From Streptomyces lucensis JCM 4490 (GTDB lineage Bacteria > Actinomycetota > Actinomycetes > Streptomycetales > Streptomycetaceae): DNA of 64,000 bases. The notes under the pieces are model-generated. The model made no database searches. It had not been told where the DNA came from and saw only the letters and a program-made list of their open reading frames with translations. Position 1 is the first letter of the stretch. Each line of letters opens with the position of its first letter. This document shows positions 29,378 through 40,401 of this stretch, piece by piece. Location of the stretch: NCBI RefSeq assembly GCF_014650035.1, contig NZ_BMUE01000001.1, positions 248,001-312,000 on the forward strand, written 5' to 3'. The translations under genes were made by a program, and so were the position numbers.

Positions 29378-29714
29378 GGCCGGCCGTAGGCGGAACGCGG
29401 GAGGCGGAACGGTGGCCCGTCCCCTCCCCCGAGCAAGGACGAGCCGCCGTCCCGGTTCAGCCTTCCGCCCGCGAACTCCCTGTTCAACGCCTGTCCCCGC
29501 GCTGTGGCACGGAAGTGACCGTTCCGCTACGGTGTCCGCGCGCGGCGGGCCCAGGCCGCTGTGCGCCCCGATCCGGGAACTGGGATCCTTGGTCGGCGCA
29601 TCCCTGTGAGCAACCGGCGCGGGTACCGGTCCGCGCGTCGTCGCGGCCGCGAGGGCGGGACGGGGGCCGCGCGCGAGACCGACAGCACCGACCGGGGGGA
29701 AGAGGGGGGAAGCG
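29378..29714. other. Non-coding stretch upstream of the XRE/DUF2690 gene
   Basis: 337 bp without a credible gene. A TACGGT hexamer at 29528-29533 with TGGCAC 17 bp upstream is a weak promoter candidate. GGGGGAAG precedes the following ATG. Nothing else seen. Confidence 0.4.
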
Positions 29715-31034
29715 ATGCCTCGTTGGAAGGACCTGCCCGAGGATCTGGACCCGCAGATCAAGGAGTTCACCAGCCAGCTGCGGCGGCTCGTGGACCGCGG
29801 CGACCTGAGCATCGCGGCACTGGCCGACAGCACGGGCTACAGCAAGACCTCCTGGGAGCGTTACCTGGGCGGCCGGCTCCTCGCACCCAAGGGCGCGGTC
29901 GTCGCGCTGGCCGAGGTCACCGGCACCAGCCCCGTCCACCTGACCACCATGTGGGAGCTGGCCGAACGCGCCTGGAGCCGGGCGGAGATGCGGCAGGACC
30001 GCACGATGGAGGCCATCCGGATATCCCAGGCGCGCGCCGCTCTCGGTGAGTTCGGGGCGGCGGAGGCGACCGGCGGGCCGTCCGCCCGAGACGACGGCGC
30101 CACCACCGCCCCGGCCCCCACCGCCTCCACCGCGGCTCCCCCCGCGGTCCCCGCCCAGCCGACGGCCGCCGACGCCGACGCCCGGGAGGACGCCGCACCC
30201 GAACCGGCCGACGGCGAGGACACCGGGCCGGACGCGGCCCCCCGCGTCAACTCCTGGGGCCTGGCCGGATACCGCGGGCCCTCACCGGCGAGCGCCCGCC
30301 CCGGCAGCGCCACCCGCCCGCGCCCCGGAACCGGTGCCGCGGACGGTGCGGGGACCACCGCCGCCGGTGCCGGCGGCGGGACGGGCGGCGGTCGCACGGG
30401 CGGCGGCGGGACGGGCGGCGGCGCCGGAGCGCGGCCCTCGGCCTCGCCCGACGGCCACGGCTGGGCTCCGGCCGCCCCGAACTCGCACGACGGGCAGCCG
30501 CGGGACCCCCGGCCCGCGGGCGGACCCCCCGCCAAGGGGACCGGTGGCCGGCAGCGGCTGACCGTGGTCCTCGCGGGTCTCGTCGGCGTGCTCGTCGTCA
30601 TCGCCGCCGTCTTCGTCCTCGTCAACCGCGGCGACGGCGAGAAGGCGTCCGCCGCCAAGTCGCCCTCCCCGGCGGCCAGCACCCAGGCGAGCCCGCCGCC
30701 CGGGGTGAAGTGCGCCGGGTCCGCGTGCGACGGCAAGGACGCCGAGGCCATGAAGTGCAGCGGCGACGGGGTGACCACCGCCCGGTCCGCCACCGTCGGC
30801 GCCGTCACCCTGGAGGTCCGCTACAGCAGGATCTGCGGCACGGCCTGGGGCCGTATCACCGGCGCCGCGCCGGGTGACAAGGTCGAACTGTCCGCGGGCA
30901 AGGCCCGGCAGACCGGGGAGATCACCGCCGCCGGGGACACCATCGCGTACACCCCGATGGTCGCCGTGAAGGACGCGGCGCAGGCCAATGCCTGCACGAC
31001 CCTGGCCTCCGGGCAGACGGGCTGCACCCGTTGA
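29715..31034 (+). CDS. XRE-type HTH membrane protein with extracytoplasmic DUF2690 domain
   Basis: 439 residues, strong GGGGGAAG ribosome site. Residues ~10-75 form a Cro/XRE helix-turn-helix (LSIALADSTGYSKTSWERYLGG type: IAALADSTGYSKTSWERYL). A long Pro/Ala/Gly-rich linker (about 105-275, with GGGTGGG runs) leads to one membrane helix (LTVVLAGLVGVLVVIAAVFVLV). Outside is a ~100-residue DUF2690 domain with paired Cys (VKCAGSACDGKDAEAMKC, RICGTAWGRI). This is a one-component membrane regulator architecture common in streptomycetes; ligand and targets unknown. Confidence 0.82.
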   Translation: MPRWKDLPEDLDPQIKEFTSQLRRLVDRGDLSIAALADSTGYSKTSWERYLGGRLLAPKGAVVALAEVTGTSPVHLTTMWELAERAWSRAEMRQDRTMEAIRISQARAALGEFGAAEATGGPSARDDGATTAPAPTASTAAPPAVPAQPTAADADAREDAAPEPADGEDTGPDAAPRVNSWGLAGYRGPSPASARPGSATRPRPGTGAADGAGTTAAGAGGGTGGGRTGGGGTGGGAGARPSASPDGHGWAPAAPNSHDGQPRDPRPAGGPPAKGTGGRQRLTVVLAGLVGVLVVIAAVFVLVNRGDGEKASAAKSPSPAASTQASPPPGVKCAGSACDGKDAEAMKCSGDGVTTARSATVGAVTLEVRYSRICGTAWGRITGAAPGDKVELSAGKARQTGEITAAGDTIAYTPMVAVKDAAQANACTTLASGQTGCTR

Positions 31035-31310
31035 GCGACGTGTGACGGGTCGCGCCCCGCCCACCGATGGCAGATTCCGGGCCGCCACGCATGGGCGGCC
31101 CCGATCCCGGGCAGGCGAACCCGTACCCCCACGGGAGTCCGGCTCACCGGCACCCCCACCGGCGGCCGCATCCGTCCCCCCTCCCGGACGGGCGGCCGCC
31201 CCTCCGCCGGCGCCCGCTCCCGGCGACACGCCACCGGCCCTCCGCCCCAGGTGATCCATCCTGTGGGGTGAGCCACACAGCCCGGTACGTCTCGCATGCC
31301 GGATGCGCGA
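31035..31310. other. Gene-free stretch upstream of the mdh promoter
   Basis: GC-rich, Pro-codon-like sequence with short open frames but no ribosome sites or conserved motifs. Nothing supportable seen besides the promoter and operator annotated next to it. Confidence 0.4.
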
Positions 31311-32393
<1,083 letters not shown>

Positions 32394-32411
32394 GGGTTCC
32401 GCGGTCGCGGC

Positions 32412-32447
32412 AGAGCTCGGCATCCCGTCGTACGGGTGCCGAGCTCT
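32412..32447. terminator. Terminator after mdh
   Basis: AGAGCTCGGCATCCCGT (32412-32428) pairs with ACGGGTGCCGAGCTCT (32432-32447) with a single-base bulge and a 3-nt loop. It lies between mdh and the convergent MFS gene. Confidence 0.8.
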
Positions 32448-32482
32448 CGCCATGTCCCGGTTCGTCGCGGCCGGCCGGGCGG

Positions 32483-33901
32483 CTACCGGGCCGCGGGGCT
32501 GTCCGCCGTATCGCGCCTCGTCACTCCGCCGGCGTGGGTGCGCGCGACCCGGCTCCGGGCCCCGCCGCCGTATCCCGCGACCACCAGTGCCGTGGCCGCC
32601 AGCACCACCAGGGCCACTGTCCGCAGCGCCGGCCCCATGCCGTGGGCGAGGTCGGCGTGGGCGGACAGGACGGTGCCGGTGACCGCGACCCCGAGGGCCG
32701 CGCCGGTCTCCCGGGCCGTGGTGCCGAGGCCCGAGCCCAGGCCCGCCTGCCCGGCGGGCAGCGAGGTGACCACGCCGAGGGTCAGGGCGGGCATGGACAG
32801 GCCGGTACCGGCCGCGATCACCAGCAGCCAGCCGGTGTACGCCCAGTACGGGGTGGCCGCGCCGGCGGTCGACGCGCCGAGCAGGCCGAGACCGATCAGC
32901 GCGAGCCCGGTGCCGACGACGGCACGGGGACGGCCGGCCCAGCGGGCGGACAGTTTCTGCGCCACCGCCATCCCGACGGGCAGCGGCAGGATCGCGACGC
33001 CGGTGACGGCCGCACCGTAGCCCTTGACGTCCTGCAGGTACTGCGAGTTGACGAAGAAGAGGGAGAACAGGCCGAAGAAGCCGGTCGCCGTGCCGAGGGA
33101 GGCCGCCCGCAGCCGGGCGGAGGCGAAGACGCGCGGGTCGAAGAGCGGGGCGGGGGAGCGCAGGGCGTGCCCGGTGAAGCCCGCGACCAGCAGGGCGCCC
33201 GCGCCGAAGGCGCCGAGGATGCGCGGGGAGGTCCAGCCGTACGCCGGGCCCTCGATGATGCCGAACAGGACCGCCACCAGCCCGGCGGTGAGCAGGAGCG
33301 TGCCGAGCGGGTCGGGGGAGCTGCGCGCGGAGCGTTCGGTGCGCGGGACGGTGACCGCGACGGCGACGGCCAGCACGGCGGCGAGCGGCACCATCACCGC
33401 GAACAGGGCACGCCAGGTGAGGAACTGCCCGGCCAGGCCGCCGGCCAGGTTGCCCGCCGCGCCGCCGAGGCCGAGCGCCAGCGTCCAGGCGGCCATCGAG
33501 CGGGCCCGGTGCTCGGGTGCGGACAGCTGCACCAGGACGGACAGGGTGGCCGGGGTGATCAGGGCGGCTCCGGCGCCGGACAGGCCCCGGCCCGCTATCA
33601 GCACGGCCGGGTCGGTGGCCAGCGCGCTGGTGGCGGCGCCCGCCGCGAACAGGCCGAGCCCGGTGAGCAGGGCGCCCTTGCGGCCGTAGCGGTCGCCGAG
33701 CGCGCCGGCCGGGATCAGCAGTCCCGCGAAGACGATGACGTAGGCGTCGACCGTCCACACGAGTTCGCTGTGCGAGGGGTGCAGGGTGGACGAACCCAGC
33801 TGGGGGAGCAGCAGGTTGATGGCGGCGACCATGCTCTGGGCGACCAGGACGCATGCGCACAGCACGAGGAGGGTGGGGCGTTTCAGGGCGTGCGAGGGCA
33901 C
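32483..33901 (-). CDS. MFS transporter, drug exporter (DHA2-like) type
   Basis: 472 residues, start GTG with GGGAGGAG. Twelve to fourteen hydrophobic helices. Motif A GDRYGRKGALLTG follows the second helix, LVWTVDAYVIVFAGLLIPAGAL is typical of helix 2 in proton-coupled exporters, and LSGAGAALITPATLSVLVQL is the motif C-like part of helix 5. It is divergent from a LysR regulator 112 bp away that probably controls it. Substrate unknown. Confidence 0.88.
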   Translation of the reverse strand: MPSHALKRPTLLVLCACVLVAQSMVAAINLLLPQLGSSTLHPSHSELVWTVDAYVIVFAGLLIPAGALGDRYGRKGALLTGLGLFAAGAATSALATDPAVLIAGRGLSGAGAALITPATLSVLVQLSAPEHRARSMAAWTLALGLGGAAGNLAGGLAGQFLTWRALFAVMVPLAAVLAVAVAVTVPRTERSARSSPDPLGTLLLTAGLVAVLFGIIEGPAYGWTSPRILGAFGAGALLVAGFTGHALRSPAPLFDPRVFASARLRAASLGTATGFFGLFSLFFVNSQYLQDVKGYGAAVTGVAILPLPVGMAVAQKLSARWAGRPRAVVGTGLALIGLGLLGASTAGAATPYWAYTGWLLVIAAGTGLSMPALTLGVVTSLPAGQAGLGSGLGTTARETGAALGVAVTGTVLSAHADLAHGMGPALRTVALVVLAATALVVAGYGGGARSRVARTHAGGVTRRDTADSPAAR

Positions 33902-33986
33902 GGCTCCTCCCGGGGAGCTGGACGGTGGGTGGGTGATGCGCTCTCAGGCGTCCTCACCGTAGGCTCCCCTTTGACCTGCTTTCCAG

Positions 33987-33999
33987 TGCAACCTTCGCA
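33987..33999. promoter_or_regulatory. LysR box (T-N11-A) between exporter and regulator
   Basis: TGCAACCTTCGCA has T-N11-A geometry with TGC/GCA arms and lies 14 bp upstream of the lysR ATG, where such regulators bind to repress themselves and control the divergent gene. Confidence 0.4.
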
Positions 34000-34013
34000 A
34001 GGAACACCTGCAC

Positions 34014-34919
34014 ATGACGCAATCCACTGGACTGGACCTGAATCTGCTGGTCGCGCTGGACGTGCTGCTGGAGGAGGAGAGCGTGCAGGGCGCCGCCCGC
34101 CGCCTGCACCTGTCCGAGCCGGCCATGAGCCGGACCCTCGGCCGGATCCGCAAGGCGCTCGGCGACCCGGTCCTCGTGCGGGCCGGACGCCGGATGGTGC
34201 CCACCCCGCACGCGCTGGCCGTGCGGGCCGAGGTGAGCGCGGTGGTGGAGCGGGCCCGGGCCCTGTTCGCGCCGGGCCGGGACACCGACCTGCGGACCGT
34301 CTCCCGCACCTTCACGATCCTCGGCCACGACGCGCTGGCCGCCGCCCACGGCGCCGCCCTCTTCGCCCGCGCCGCCCGCGAGGCGCCCGGGGTGCGGCTG
34401 CGCTTCCTGCCCGAGAGCCACGTGGACGCCCCGCTCCTGCGCCAGGGCACAGCCGACCTGGAGGTCGGCGTGATCGACTCCGTCGCGCCCGAGGTGCACG
34501 TGGAGACGGTGTACGAGGACCGCATGCTGGGCGTCGTCCGGGCGGGGCATCCGCTGCTCACCGGCGAGCTGACGCCCGAGCGGTTCGCCGGGGAGGTGGG
34601 TCACCTCATCGTCTCCAGGCGCGGCAGGCAGCACGGGCCGATCGACGCCGCACTCGCCGAACTCGGCCTGCGGCGCCGGATCGTGGGCAGCGTCGGCACC
34701 TATCCGGCCTCGCTCTTCGTGCTGCGCGACACCGACCTGACCGGACTGATCAGCCATTGGGGCCGCCCGCTGGCCGACGCCCTCGGCCTGGTCACCTTCG
34801 AGATCCCCCTGACCCTCCCGGCCATGGAGGTGGGTTACGCCTGGCACCCGCGCCACGACGCCGACCCCGCCCACGCCTGGCTGCGCGGCTGCATGCACGA
34901 GCTGATGCTCCGGCGGTGA
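34014..34919 (+). CDS. LysR family transcriptional regulator
   Basis: 301 residues. N-terminal winged HTH (DLNLLVALDVLLEEESVQGAARRL, then HLSEPAMSRTLGRIRKALGD, about residues 8-51) and a C-terminal periplasmic-binding-like sensor domain from about residue 90 (FTILGHDALAAAHG, GTADLEVGVID, EDRMLGVVRAGHPLL). The HTH plus LVRAGRRMVPTPHA hinge is of the NodD/LinR-like group. Likely regulates the divergent MFS exporter. Confidence 0.92.
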   Translation: MTQSTGLDLNLLVALDVLLEEESVQGAARRLHLSEPAMSRTLGRIRKALGDPVLVRAGRRMVPTPHALAVRAEVSAVVERARALFAPGRDTDLRTVSRTFTILGHDALAAAHGAALFARAAREAPGVRLRFLPESHVDAPLLRQGTADLEVGVIDSVAPEVHVETVYEDRMLGVVRAGHPLLTGELTPERFAGEVGHLIVSRRGRQHGPIDAALAELGLRRRIVGSVGTYPASLFVLRDTDLTGLISHWGRPLADALGLVTFEIPLTLPAMEVGYAWHPRHDADPAHAWLRGCMHELMLRR

Positions 34920-35037
34920 GCCGACGGCCGGCCGTCCGGCGCGGCGCGGACCCCGCCCCGCTCCCCCCGGTGATCCGGCCGTCCGGCCGAGGCCCGGCGG
35001 GCCGGTGCGCCGCGCGAAGCGCCCCGCACCCGGCGGT

Positions 35038-35880
35038 TCAGGTGTTCCGCAGTTCCTGCCGCAGCCTCGAGACGTCCACCGAGTCGGCCGCCGGCGGGGT
35101 CGCGGAGGGGACCGGCGCGTCGTAGTCCCTGAAGGTGAGGGTCTGGTCGATGCCGCCACCCTTCTGGGTGGCCTCCGCGAGGCGGTGCGGCGCGGCCGAG
35201 GTGACGTAGAGGACCGTCTGCCTGCGGTTCTTCGTACCGCTCAGCGGGATCACCTTCACGCCGTCGCGCACGGTCTCCCCGCCCTTGGTCAGCGGGATGT
35301 CCCGGGACGACCCGGAGGCGGCCTGCCGCTGGAAGGCGCGCAGGTCGCAGGTGCCGGCCATGCCCCGCAGGATCATGTCGTGCGTCGAGCCGTGGATGTA
35401 GCGGTCCTTCAGGACCTCGGCGAGGGCCTCGCCCTGCCGGCCGGGCACCTGCGCCTTCCAGAACGCGGGATCCGGCTTCATCCACACCTGGTCGCCCCGC
35501 TTGATCAGCTCGACACCGCCTCCGCCCCCGCCCATCACGAGCCTGCCCGCGCAGTTGCCGTCCCGGTCCAGGGCGAGGTCCATGGAGGCGGGGAGGGCCC
35601 GGCGCGCCGTCGCGGTGTGGTCGGTGAAGCGCAGGTGCACCGAGCGGGCCGCCAGGAGGCCGTCACGGGCCTCGTCCGCGAGGGCACGGGCACTCGGGCC
35701 GTCGTCACCGCCGAGGGTCGAGGCGGCGGCCGGGCTCGCGAGGGCCCCGGCCGCGGTGTCCGCGTGCGCCGCGGGGAGCGGGGCGGGGGAGAGCGCGTGC
35801 GCCGCGGCGGGCGGGGCGGGGGAGAACACGAGCACCGCGGAGAGGGCCGCCGTCGCACAGAGAACCGATCTTCCGGCCAT
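35038..35880 (-). CDS. Secreted protein, possible LppX/LprG/LolA-like fold
   Basis: 280 residues, start ATG with GGAGGTGCG. Signal peptide with hydrophobic core CATAALSAVLVFS and cleavage at AAAHA near residue 28; no lipobox Cys, so secreted and not lipidated. The mature part has SVHLRFTDHTATARRALPASMDLALDRDGNC, GGGGVELIKRGDQVWMKPDPAFWKAQ and QTVLYVTSAAPHRLAE. This strand pattern recalls the LppX/LprAFG superfamily that carries lipids, a structural guess only. Monocistronic by position. Confidence 0.65.
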   Translation of the reverse strand: MAGRSVLCATAALSAVLVFSPAPPAAAHALSPAPLPAAHADTAAGALASPAAASTLGGDDGPSARALADEARDGLLAARSVHLRFTDHTATARRALPASMDLALDRDGNCAGRLVMGGGGGGVELIKRGDQVWMKPDPAFWKAQVPGRQGEALAEVLKDRYIHGSTHDMILRGMAGTCDLRAFQRQAASGSSRDIPLTKGGETVRDGVKVIPLSGTKNRRQTVLYVTSAAPHRLAEATQKGGGIDQTLTFRDYDAPVPSATPPAADSVDVSRLRQELRNT

Positions 35881-35941
35881 CGCGCACCTCCGAGCACAGC
35901 CCTCAGCGCCCTCAGCCTACTTTTGCCCGTTTTCGACCGCA

Positions 35942-35964
35942 TTGTCAGTGACGCGGCGCACTTT
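35942..35964 (+). promoter_or_regulatory. PafBC/RecA-NDp-like motif upstream of the betaine operon
   Basis: TTGTCAGTG (35942-35950), 8 bp, then CACTTT: one mismatch from TTGTCRGTG-N8-TAnnnT in the -10. It points toward the aldehyde dehydrogenase gene 114 bp downstream. The same nonamer forms both arms of the divergent promoter at 7.9 kb. Confidence 0.35.
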
Positions 35965-36077
35965 CGGCCGCCGATTGCGCATGCGATGCGCGGGCCCGGG
36001 GCAGGCGACCGCGGTCCCCGAGCGTGACAACCATGTCACACAGGGGAATTGAACAGGAACGGAAGGCAAGACCGATC

Positions 36078-37598
36078 ATGGCGCACAGAACGGAACGACA
36101 GGCCCGGGCGACCATCCACGTGGGAGGGGAGTGGCTGGAAGCGGTCTCGGGCGCGACACGCGAGATCCTCGACCCCGCGGACGCCCGGCCCTTCGCCGTG
36201 GTCGCCGAGGGTGACGAGAAGGACGCCGAGCGCGCGGTGGCCGCCGCCCGGCAGGCGTTCGACCACGGCCCCTGGCCCGGCACCCCGGTCGCCGAACGCG
36301 CGGCACTCCTGCGCCGCGTGGCCGGCCTCCTCGTACGCGACCGCGAGCGGCTCGGCCTGCTGGAGAGCCGGGACGCGGGCAAGACCGTGGAGGAGGGCCG
36401 CGTCGACATCGACTGCGTCGCCGACGCCTTCCGCTACTTCGCCGACCTGGTCGCCGCCGAGGCTCCGGGCCGCGTCGTCGACGCGGGAACGCCCGACGTC
36501 CACAGTGTCGTCGTGCACGAGCCCGTCGGCGTCTGCGCGCTGATCACGCCCTGGAACTACCCGCTCCTCCAGGCCAGCTGGAAGATCGCCCCGGCCCTCG
36601 CCGCCGGCAACACCTTCGTGATCAAGCCCAGCGAGATCACCCCGATGACGACCATCGCGCTGATCGAGCTGCTGGCCGAGGCGGGCCTGCCCGCCGGTGT
36701 CGCGGGCCTCGTCACCGGGCCCGGCCACACCGTCGGCGCGACGCTCGCCGAGCACCCCGACGTCGACCTGGTCTCCTTCACCGGTGGCCTGGCCAGCGGC
36801 ACCAAGGTCGCCCAGGCCGCCGCCCCCACCGTCAAGAAGGTCGCCCTCGAACTCGGCGGCAAGAACCCCAACGTGGTGTTCGCCGACGCCTGCGCCACCG
36901 AGGAGGGCTTCGACACCGCCGTCGACCAGGCCCTCAACGCCGCGTTCATCCACAGCGGCCAGGTCTGCTCGGCCGGCTCCCGCCTCATCGTCGAGGAGCC
37001 GCTCCGGGAGCGCTTCGTCACCGAACTCGCCCGCCGGGCAGAGAAGATCAGACTCGGCCGGGGCACCGGGGAAGGCGTCGAGTGCGGTCCGCTCGTCTCC
37101 GAGCAGCAGCGCGCCAAGGTCGAGGCGTACGTCGCCTCCGCGCTGGCCGAGGGAGCGGTGCTGCGCTGCGGCGGCAAGCGGCCTTCGCCGGCCGAGAACC
37201 GGCCGGAGAGCGGCTACTTCTACGAGCCGACCGTCCTCGACGCCTGCCACCGGGAGATGCGGGTCGTACGCGAGGAGGTCTTCGGGCCGGTCCTCACCGT
37301 CGAGACCTTCCGCACCGAGGAGGAGGCGGTGGCGCTCGCCAACGACACCGAGTACGGCCTCGCGGGCGCCGTCTGGACCACCGACGCGGGCCGCGCCCGG
37401 CGCGTGGCGGGACGGCTGCGCCACGGCACCGTCTGGATCAACGACTTCCACCCCTACCTCCCGCAGGCGGAGTGGGGCGGCTTCGGCAGGAGCGGCACCG
37501 GCCGTGAACTCGGGCCCGCCGGACTCGCCGAGTACCGCGAGACCAAGCACGTCTACCAGAACCTGGCGCCGAAGCCGGTGCGCTGGTTCGCCGGCTGA
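36078..37598 (+). CDS. betB: Betaine-aldehyde dehydrogenase
   Basis: 506 residues from the ATG at 36078, which has GGAAGG 12 nt upstream; an earlier in-frame ATG lacks a ribosome site. NAD-dependent aldehyde dehydrogenase: oxyanion Asn160 (ITPWNYPLLQASWK), cofactor loop VIKPSEITP, SFTGGLASGTKV, general base Glu258 (VALELGGKNP) and nucleophile Cys297 (HSGQVCSAGSR). Oxidises betaine aldehyde to glycine betaine. The choline-oxidising GMC enzyme and a betaine importer follow downstream, which fixes the assignment among aldehyde dehydrogenases. Confidence 0.93.
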   Translation: MAHRTERQARATIHVGGEWLEAVSGATREILDPADARPFAVVAEGDEKDAERAVAAARQAFDHGPWPGTPVAERAALLRRVAGLLVRDRERLGLLESRDAGKTVEEGRVDIDCVADAFRYFADLVAAEAPGRVVDAGTPDVHSVVVHEPVGVCALITPWNYPLLQASWKIAPALAAGNTFVIKPSEITPMTTIALIELLAEAGLPAGVAGLVTGPGHTVGATLAEHPDVDLVSFTGGLASGTKVAQAAAPTVKKVALELGGKNPNVVFADACATEEGFDTAVDQALNAAFIHSGQVCSAGSRLIVEEPLRERFVTELARRAEKIRLGRGTGEGVECGPLVSEQQRAKVEAYVASALAEGAVLRCGGKRPSPAENRPESGYFYEPTVLDACHREMRVVREEVFGPVLTVETFRTEEEAVALANDTEYGLAGAVWTTDAGRARRVAGRLRHGTVWINDFHPYLPQAEWGGFGRSGTGRELGPAGLAEYRETKHVYQNLAPKPVRWFAG

Positions 37599-37672
37599 GC
37601 CCCCATCAGCCCCGCCGGCGAACCAGGTGTCGCACCCCTTGCTTCCTCCCACCCCCCAGGAGTAACCAGCCC

Positions 37673-39205
37673 ATGCCCGATCACACCCGCGAATTCGACT
37701 ACGTCGTCGTCGGCGGCGGAACGGCCGGTTCCGTCATCGCCTCCCGGCTGACGGAGAACCCGGACGTCACCGTCGCCGTCATCGAGGGCGGCCCGAGCGA
37801 CGTCGGCCGCGACGACGTCCTCACCCTGCGCCGCTGGATGGGCCTGCTCGGCGGGGAACTCGACTACGACTACCCGACCACCGAACAGCCCCGCGGCAAC
37901 TCCCACATCCGGCACAGCCGGGCCCGGGTGCTCGGCGGCTGCTCCTCGCACAACACCCTCATCTCCTTCAAGCCGCTCCCGTCCGACTGGGACGAGTGGG
38001 AGGAGGCCGGGGCCAAGGGCTGGGGCGCCGTCCCCATGGAGGCCTACTTCGCCCGCCTGAAGAACAACATCGTCTCCGTCGACGAGAAGGACCGGAACGC
38101 CATCGCCCGCGACTTCGTCGACGCCGCCCAGTCGGCGCTCGGGGTCCCGCGCGTCGAGGGCTTCAACAAGAAGCCGTTCACCGAGGGCGTCGGCTTCTTC
38201 GACCTCGCCTACCACCCGGAGAACAACAAGCGCTCCTCCGCCTCCGTCGCCTACCTGCACCCGGTGATGGACGAGCGTCCCAACCTCCACGTGTTCCTGG
38301 AGACCTGGGCGTACCGGCTGGAGCTGGACGGCACCCGCGCCGAGGGCGTCCACGTGCGCACCAAGGACGGCGAGGAGCTGCTGGTACGCGCCCGCGAGGA
38401 GGTCGTCCTGTGCGCGGGCGCCGTCGACTCGCCCCGTCTGCTGCTGCACTCCGGGATCGGCCCGCGCGAGGACCTCGAAGCGCTCGGCATCCCCGTCGCG
38501 CACGACCTGCCCGGCGTCGGCGAGAACCTGCTCGACCACCCCGAGTCGGTGATCGTCTGGGAGACGAACGGCCCGATCCCGGAGAACTCCGCGATGGACT
38601 CCGACGCCGGCCTGTTCGTACGCCGCGACTCCGGACAGCCGGGCCCCGACCTGATGTTCCACTTCTACCAGATCCCGTTCACGGACAACCCGGAGCGACT
38701 GGGGTACCAGCGGCCGGCGTACGGCGTCTCGATGACCCCCAACATCCCCAAGCCCAGGAGCCGCGGCCGCCTCTACCTCACCAGCGCCGACCCGTCCGTG
38801 AAGCCCGCCCTGGACTTCCGTTACTTCACCGACGAGGACGACTACGACGCCCGGACCCTCGTCGACGGCATCCGCATCGCCCGCGAGATCGCCGCGGCCG
38901 AACCGCTGGCGGGCTGGCTCAAGCGCGAGGTCTGCCCCGGCCCCGAGATCCAGGGCGACGCCGAACTGAGCGAGTACGCCCGCAAGGTCGCGCACACCGT
39001 CTACCACCCGGCCGGCACCTGCAGGATGGGCGCCGCCGACGACGAACTCGCCGTGGTGGACCCGGAACTCAGGATCCGGGGCCTCGACGGCATCCGCATT
39101 GCCGACGCGTCCGTCTTCCCGACCATGACCGCCGTGAACCCGATGATCGGGGTGCTCATGGTCGGGGAGAAGGCCGTCGACCTGATCGGAGGCGAGATTC
39201 GATGA
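37673..39205 (+). CDS. GMC oxidoreductase, choline oxidase/dehydrogenase
   Basis: 510 residues. FAD-binding [13 protein letters not shown] (14-26), GMC signatures ([14 protein letters not shown], 83-96) and C-terminal [10 protein letters not shown] with active-site His445 and Asn489 (AVNPM). The N-terminal layout ([22 protein letters not shown]) and GGCSSHN are closest to bacterial choline oxidase, where the His of SSHN carries covalent FAD; His93 corresponds. The next-but-one residue, Ser101 in the Arthrobacter enzyme, is Thr95 here. It makes betaine aldehyde for the upstream dehydrogenase. The stop overlaps the ABC ATPase start (ATGA). Confidence 0.88.
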   Translation: MPDHTREFDYVVVGGGTAGSVIASRLTENPDVTVAVIEGGPSDVGRDDVLTLRRWMGLLGGELDYDYPTTEQPRGNSHIRHSRARVLGGCSSHNTLISFKPLPSDWDEWEEAGAKGWGAVPMEAYFARLKNNIVSVDEKDRNAIARDFVDAAQSALGVPRVEGFNKKPFTEGVGFFDLAYHPENNKRSSASVAYLHPVMDERPNLHVFLETWAYRLELDGTRAEGVHVRTKDGEELLVRAREEVVLCAGAVDSPRLLLHSGIGPREDLEALGIPVAHDLPGVGENLLDHPESVIVWETNGPIPENSAMDSDAGLFVRRDSGQPGPDLMFHFYQIPFTDNPERLGYQRPAYGVSMTPNIPKPRSRGRLYLTSADPSVKPALDFRYFTDEDDYDARTLVDGIRIAREIAAAEPLAGWLKREVCPGPEIQGDAELSEYARKVAHTVYHPAGTCRMGAADDELAVVDPELRIRGLDGIRIADASVFPTMTAVNPMIGVLMVGEKAVDLIGGEIR

Positions 39206-40401
39206 CGCTCCCCGTCCCCACCCGCAAACCGCCCACCGCCGACGAGCCCGGCACACCCGTCTTCTCCGTCGACGGCCTGTGGAAGGTCTTCGGCCCGAAG
39301 GCCGGCCGCGTCCCGGCCGACCCCGAGCTGGCCGCGCTGCCCGCCGCCGAACTCCGCTCCCGCACCGGCTGCACGGCCGCCGTCCGCGACGTCTCCTTCG
39401 ACGTCCGCAAGGGCGAGGTCTTCGTCGTCATGGGCCTGTCCGGCTCCGGCAAGTCCACCCTGGTGCGCTGTCTGACCCGGCTGATCGAGCCGACCGCCGG
39501 CGCCATCGCCATCGACGGCGAGGACGTCCGTGCGATGGACAAGGGCCGCCTGCGCGAACTGCGCCGGCACCGTGCCGCGATGGTCTTCCAGCACTTCGGC
39601 CTGCTCCCGCACCGCACCGTCCTCGACAACGTCGCCTACGGCCTGGAGATCCAGGGCGTCGGCAGGTCCGAGCGGCGCGAGCGGGCGGCCGAGGTCGTCG
39701 CCAAGGTCGGCCTCGAAGGCATGGAGAAGCGTCGCCCCGGCCAGCTCTCCGGAGGCCAGCGACAGCGTGTGGGCCTGGCCCGCGCCCTCGCCGTCGACCC
39801 CGAGGTCCTGCTGTTCGACGAGCCGTTCAGCGCGCTCGACCCGCTCATCCGGCGCGACATGCAGGAAGAGGTGGCCCGCCTGCACAGCGAGGAGGGCCGC
39901 ACGATGGTCTTCATCACCCACGACCTGAGCGAGGCGCTGAAACTCGGCGACCGCATCGCCCTGATGCGCGACGGCCAGGTGGTCCAGCTCGGCACCCCCG
40001 AGGAGATCGTCGGCTCCCCGGCCGACGACTACGTCCGCGAGTTCGTCCGCGACGTGCCGCGCGAACAGGTCATGACCGTCCGCACCGCCATGCGCCCCGC
40101 GTCCGCGCAGGAGACCGGCAACGGCCCGGCCCTCCGCCCCGAGGCCACGATCGCCGAGGCCATCGAGGCGGTGGCCCGCGCCGGCGCCCCGGCCCGCGTG
40201 ATGGACGACGGCAGGTGCCTGGGCGTGGTCGGCCACGAACAGCTCCTGGGCGTGGTGGCGGGGATACCCACGGACGCCGGCTCCGCCCCCGCCGCGCCCG
40301 ATCGTGCCCCCGGGGCGGCTCCCGCCCCGCGGAAGGCGGCACCCCGCAAGCGCCGGCAGGCGACCCCGCCCGCCCCCCGCACCAGCCCGGAGGCCGTCTG
40401 A
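39202..40401 (+). CDS. Glycine betaine/proline ABC transporter, ATP-binding subunit (ProV/OpuAA type)
   Basis: 399 residues. ABC ATPase with Walker [10 protein letters not shown] (78-86), Q loop [13 protein letters not shown], signature LSGGQ (182-186), Walker B VLLFDEP and [16 protein letters not shown]. After the ATPase a CBS-like regulatory region is present ([33 protein letters not shown] split by short loops), shorter than the tandem CBS pair of OpuAA. A basic, Pro/Ala-rich tail ends the protein. Drives uptake of betaine with the next two gene products. Confidence 0.94.
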   Translation: MTLPVPTRKPPTADEPGTPVFSVDGLWKVFGPKAGRVPADPELAALPAAELRSRTGCTAAVRDVSFDVRKGEVFVVMGLSGSGKSTLVRCLTRLIEPTAGAIAIDGEDVRAMDKGRLRELRRHRAAMVFQHFGLLPHRTVLDNVAYGLEIQGVGRSERRERAAEVVAKVGLEGMEKRRPGQLSGGQRQRVGLARALAVDPEVLLFDEPFSALDPLIRRDMQEEVARLHSEEGRTMVFITHDLSEALKLGDRIALMRDGQVVQLGTPEEIVGSPADDYVREFVRDVPREQVMTVRTAMRPASAQETGNGPALRPEATIAEAIEAVARAGAPARVMDDGRCLGVVGHEQLLGVVAGIPTDAGSAPAAPDRAPGAAPAPRKAAPRKRRQATPPAPRTSPEAV

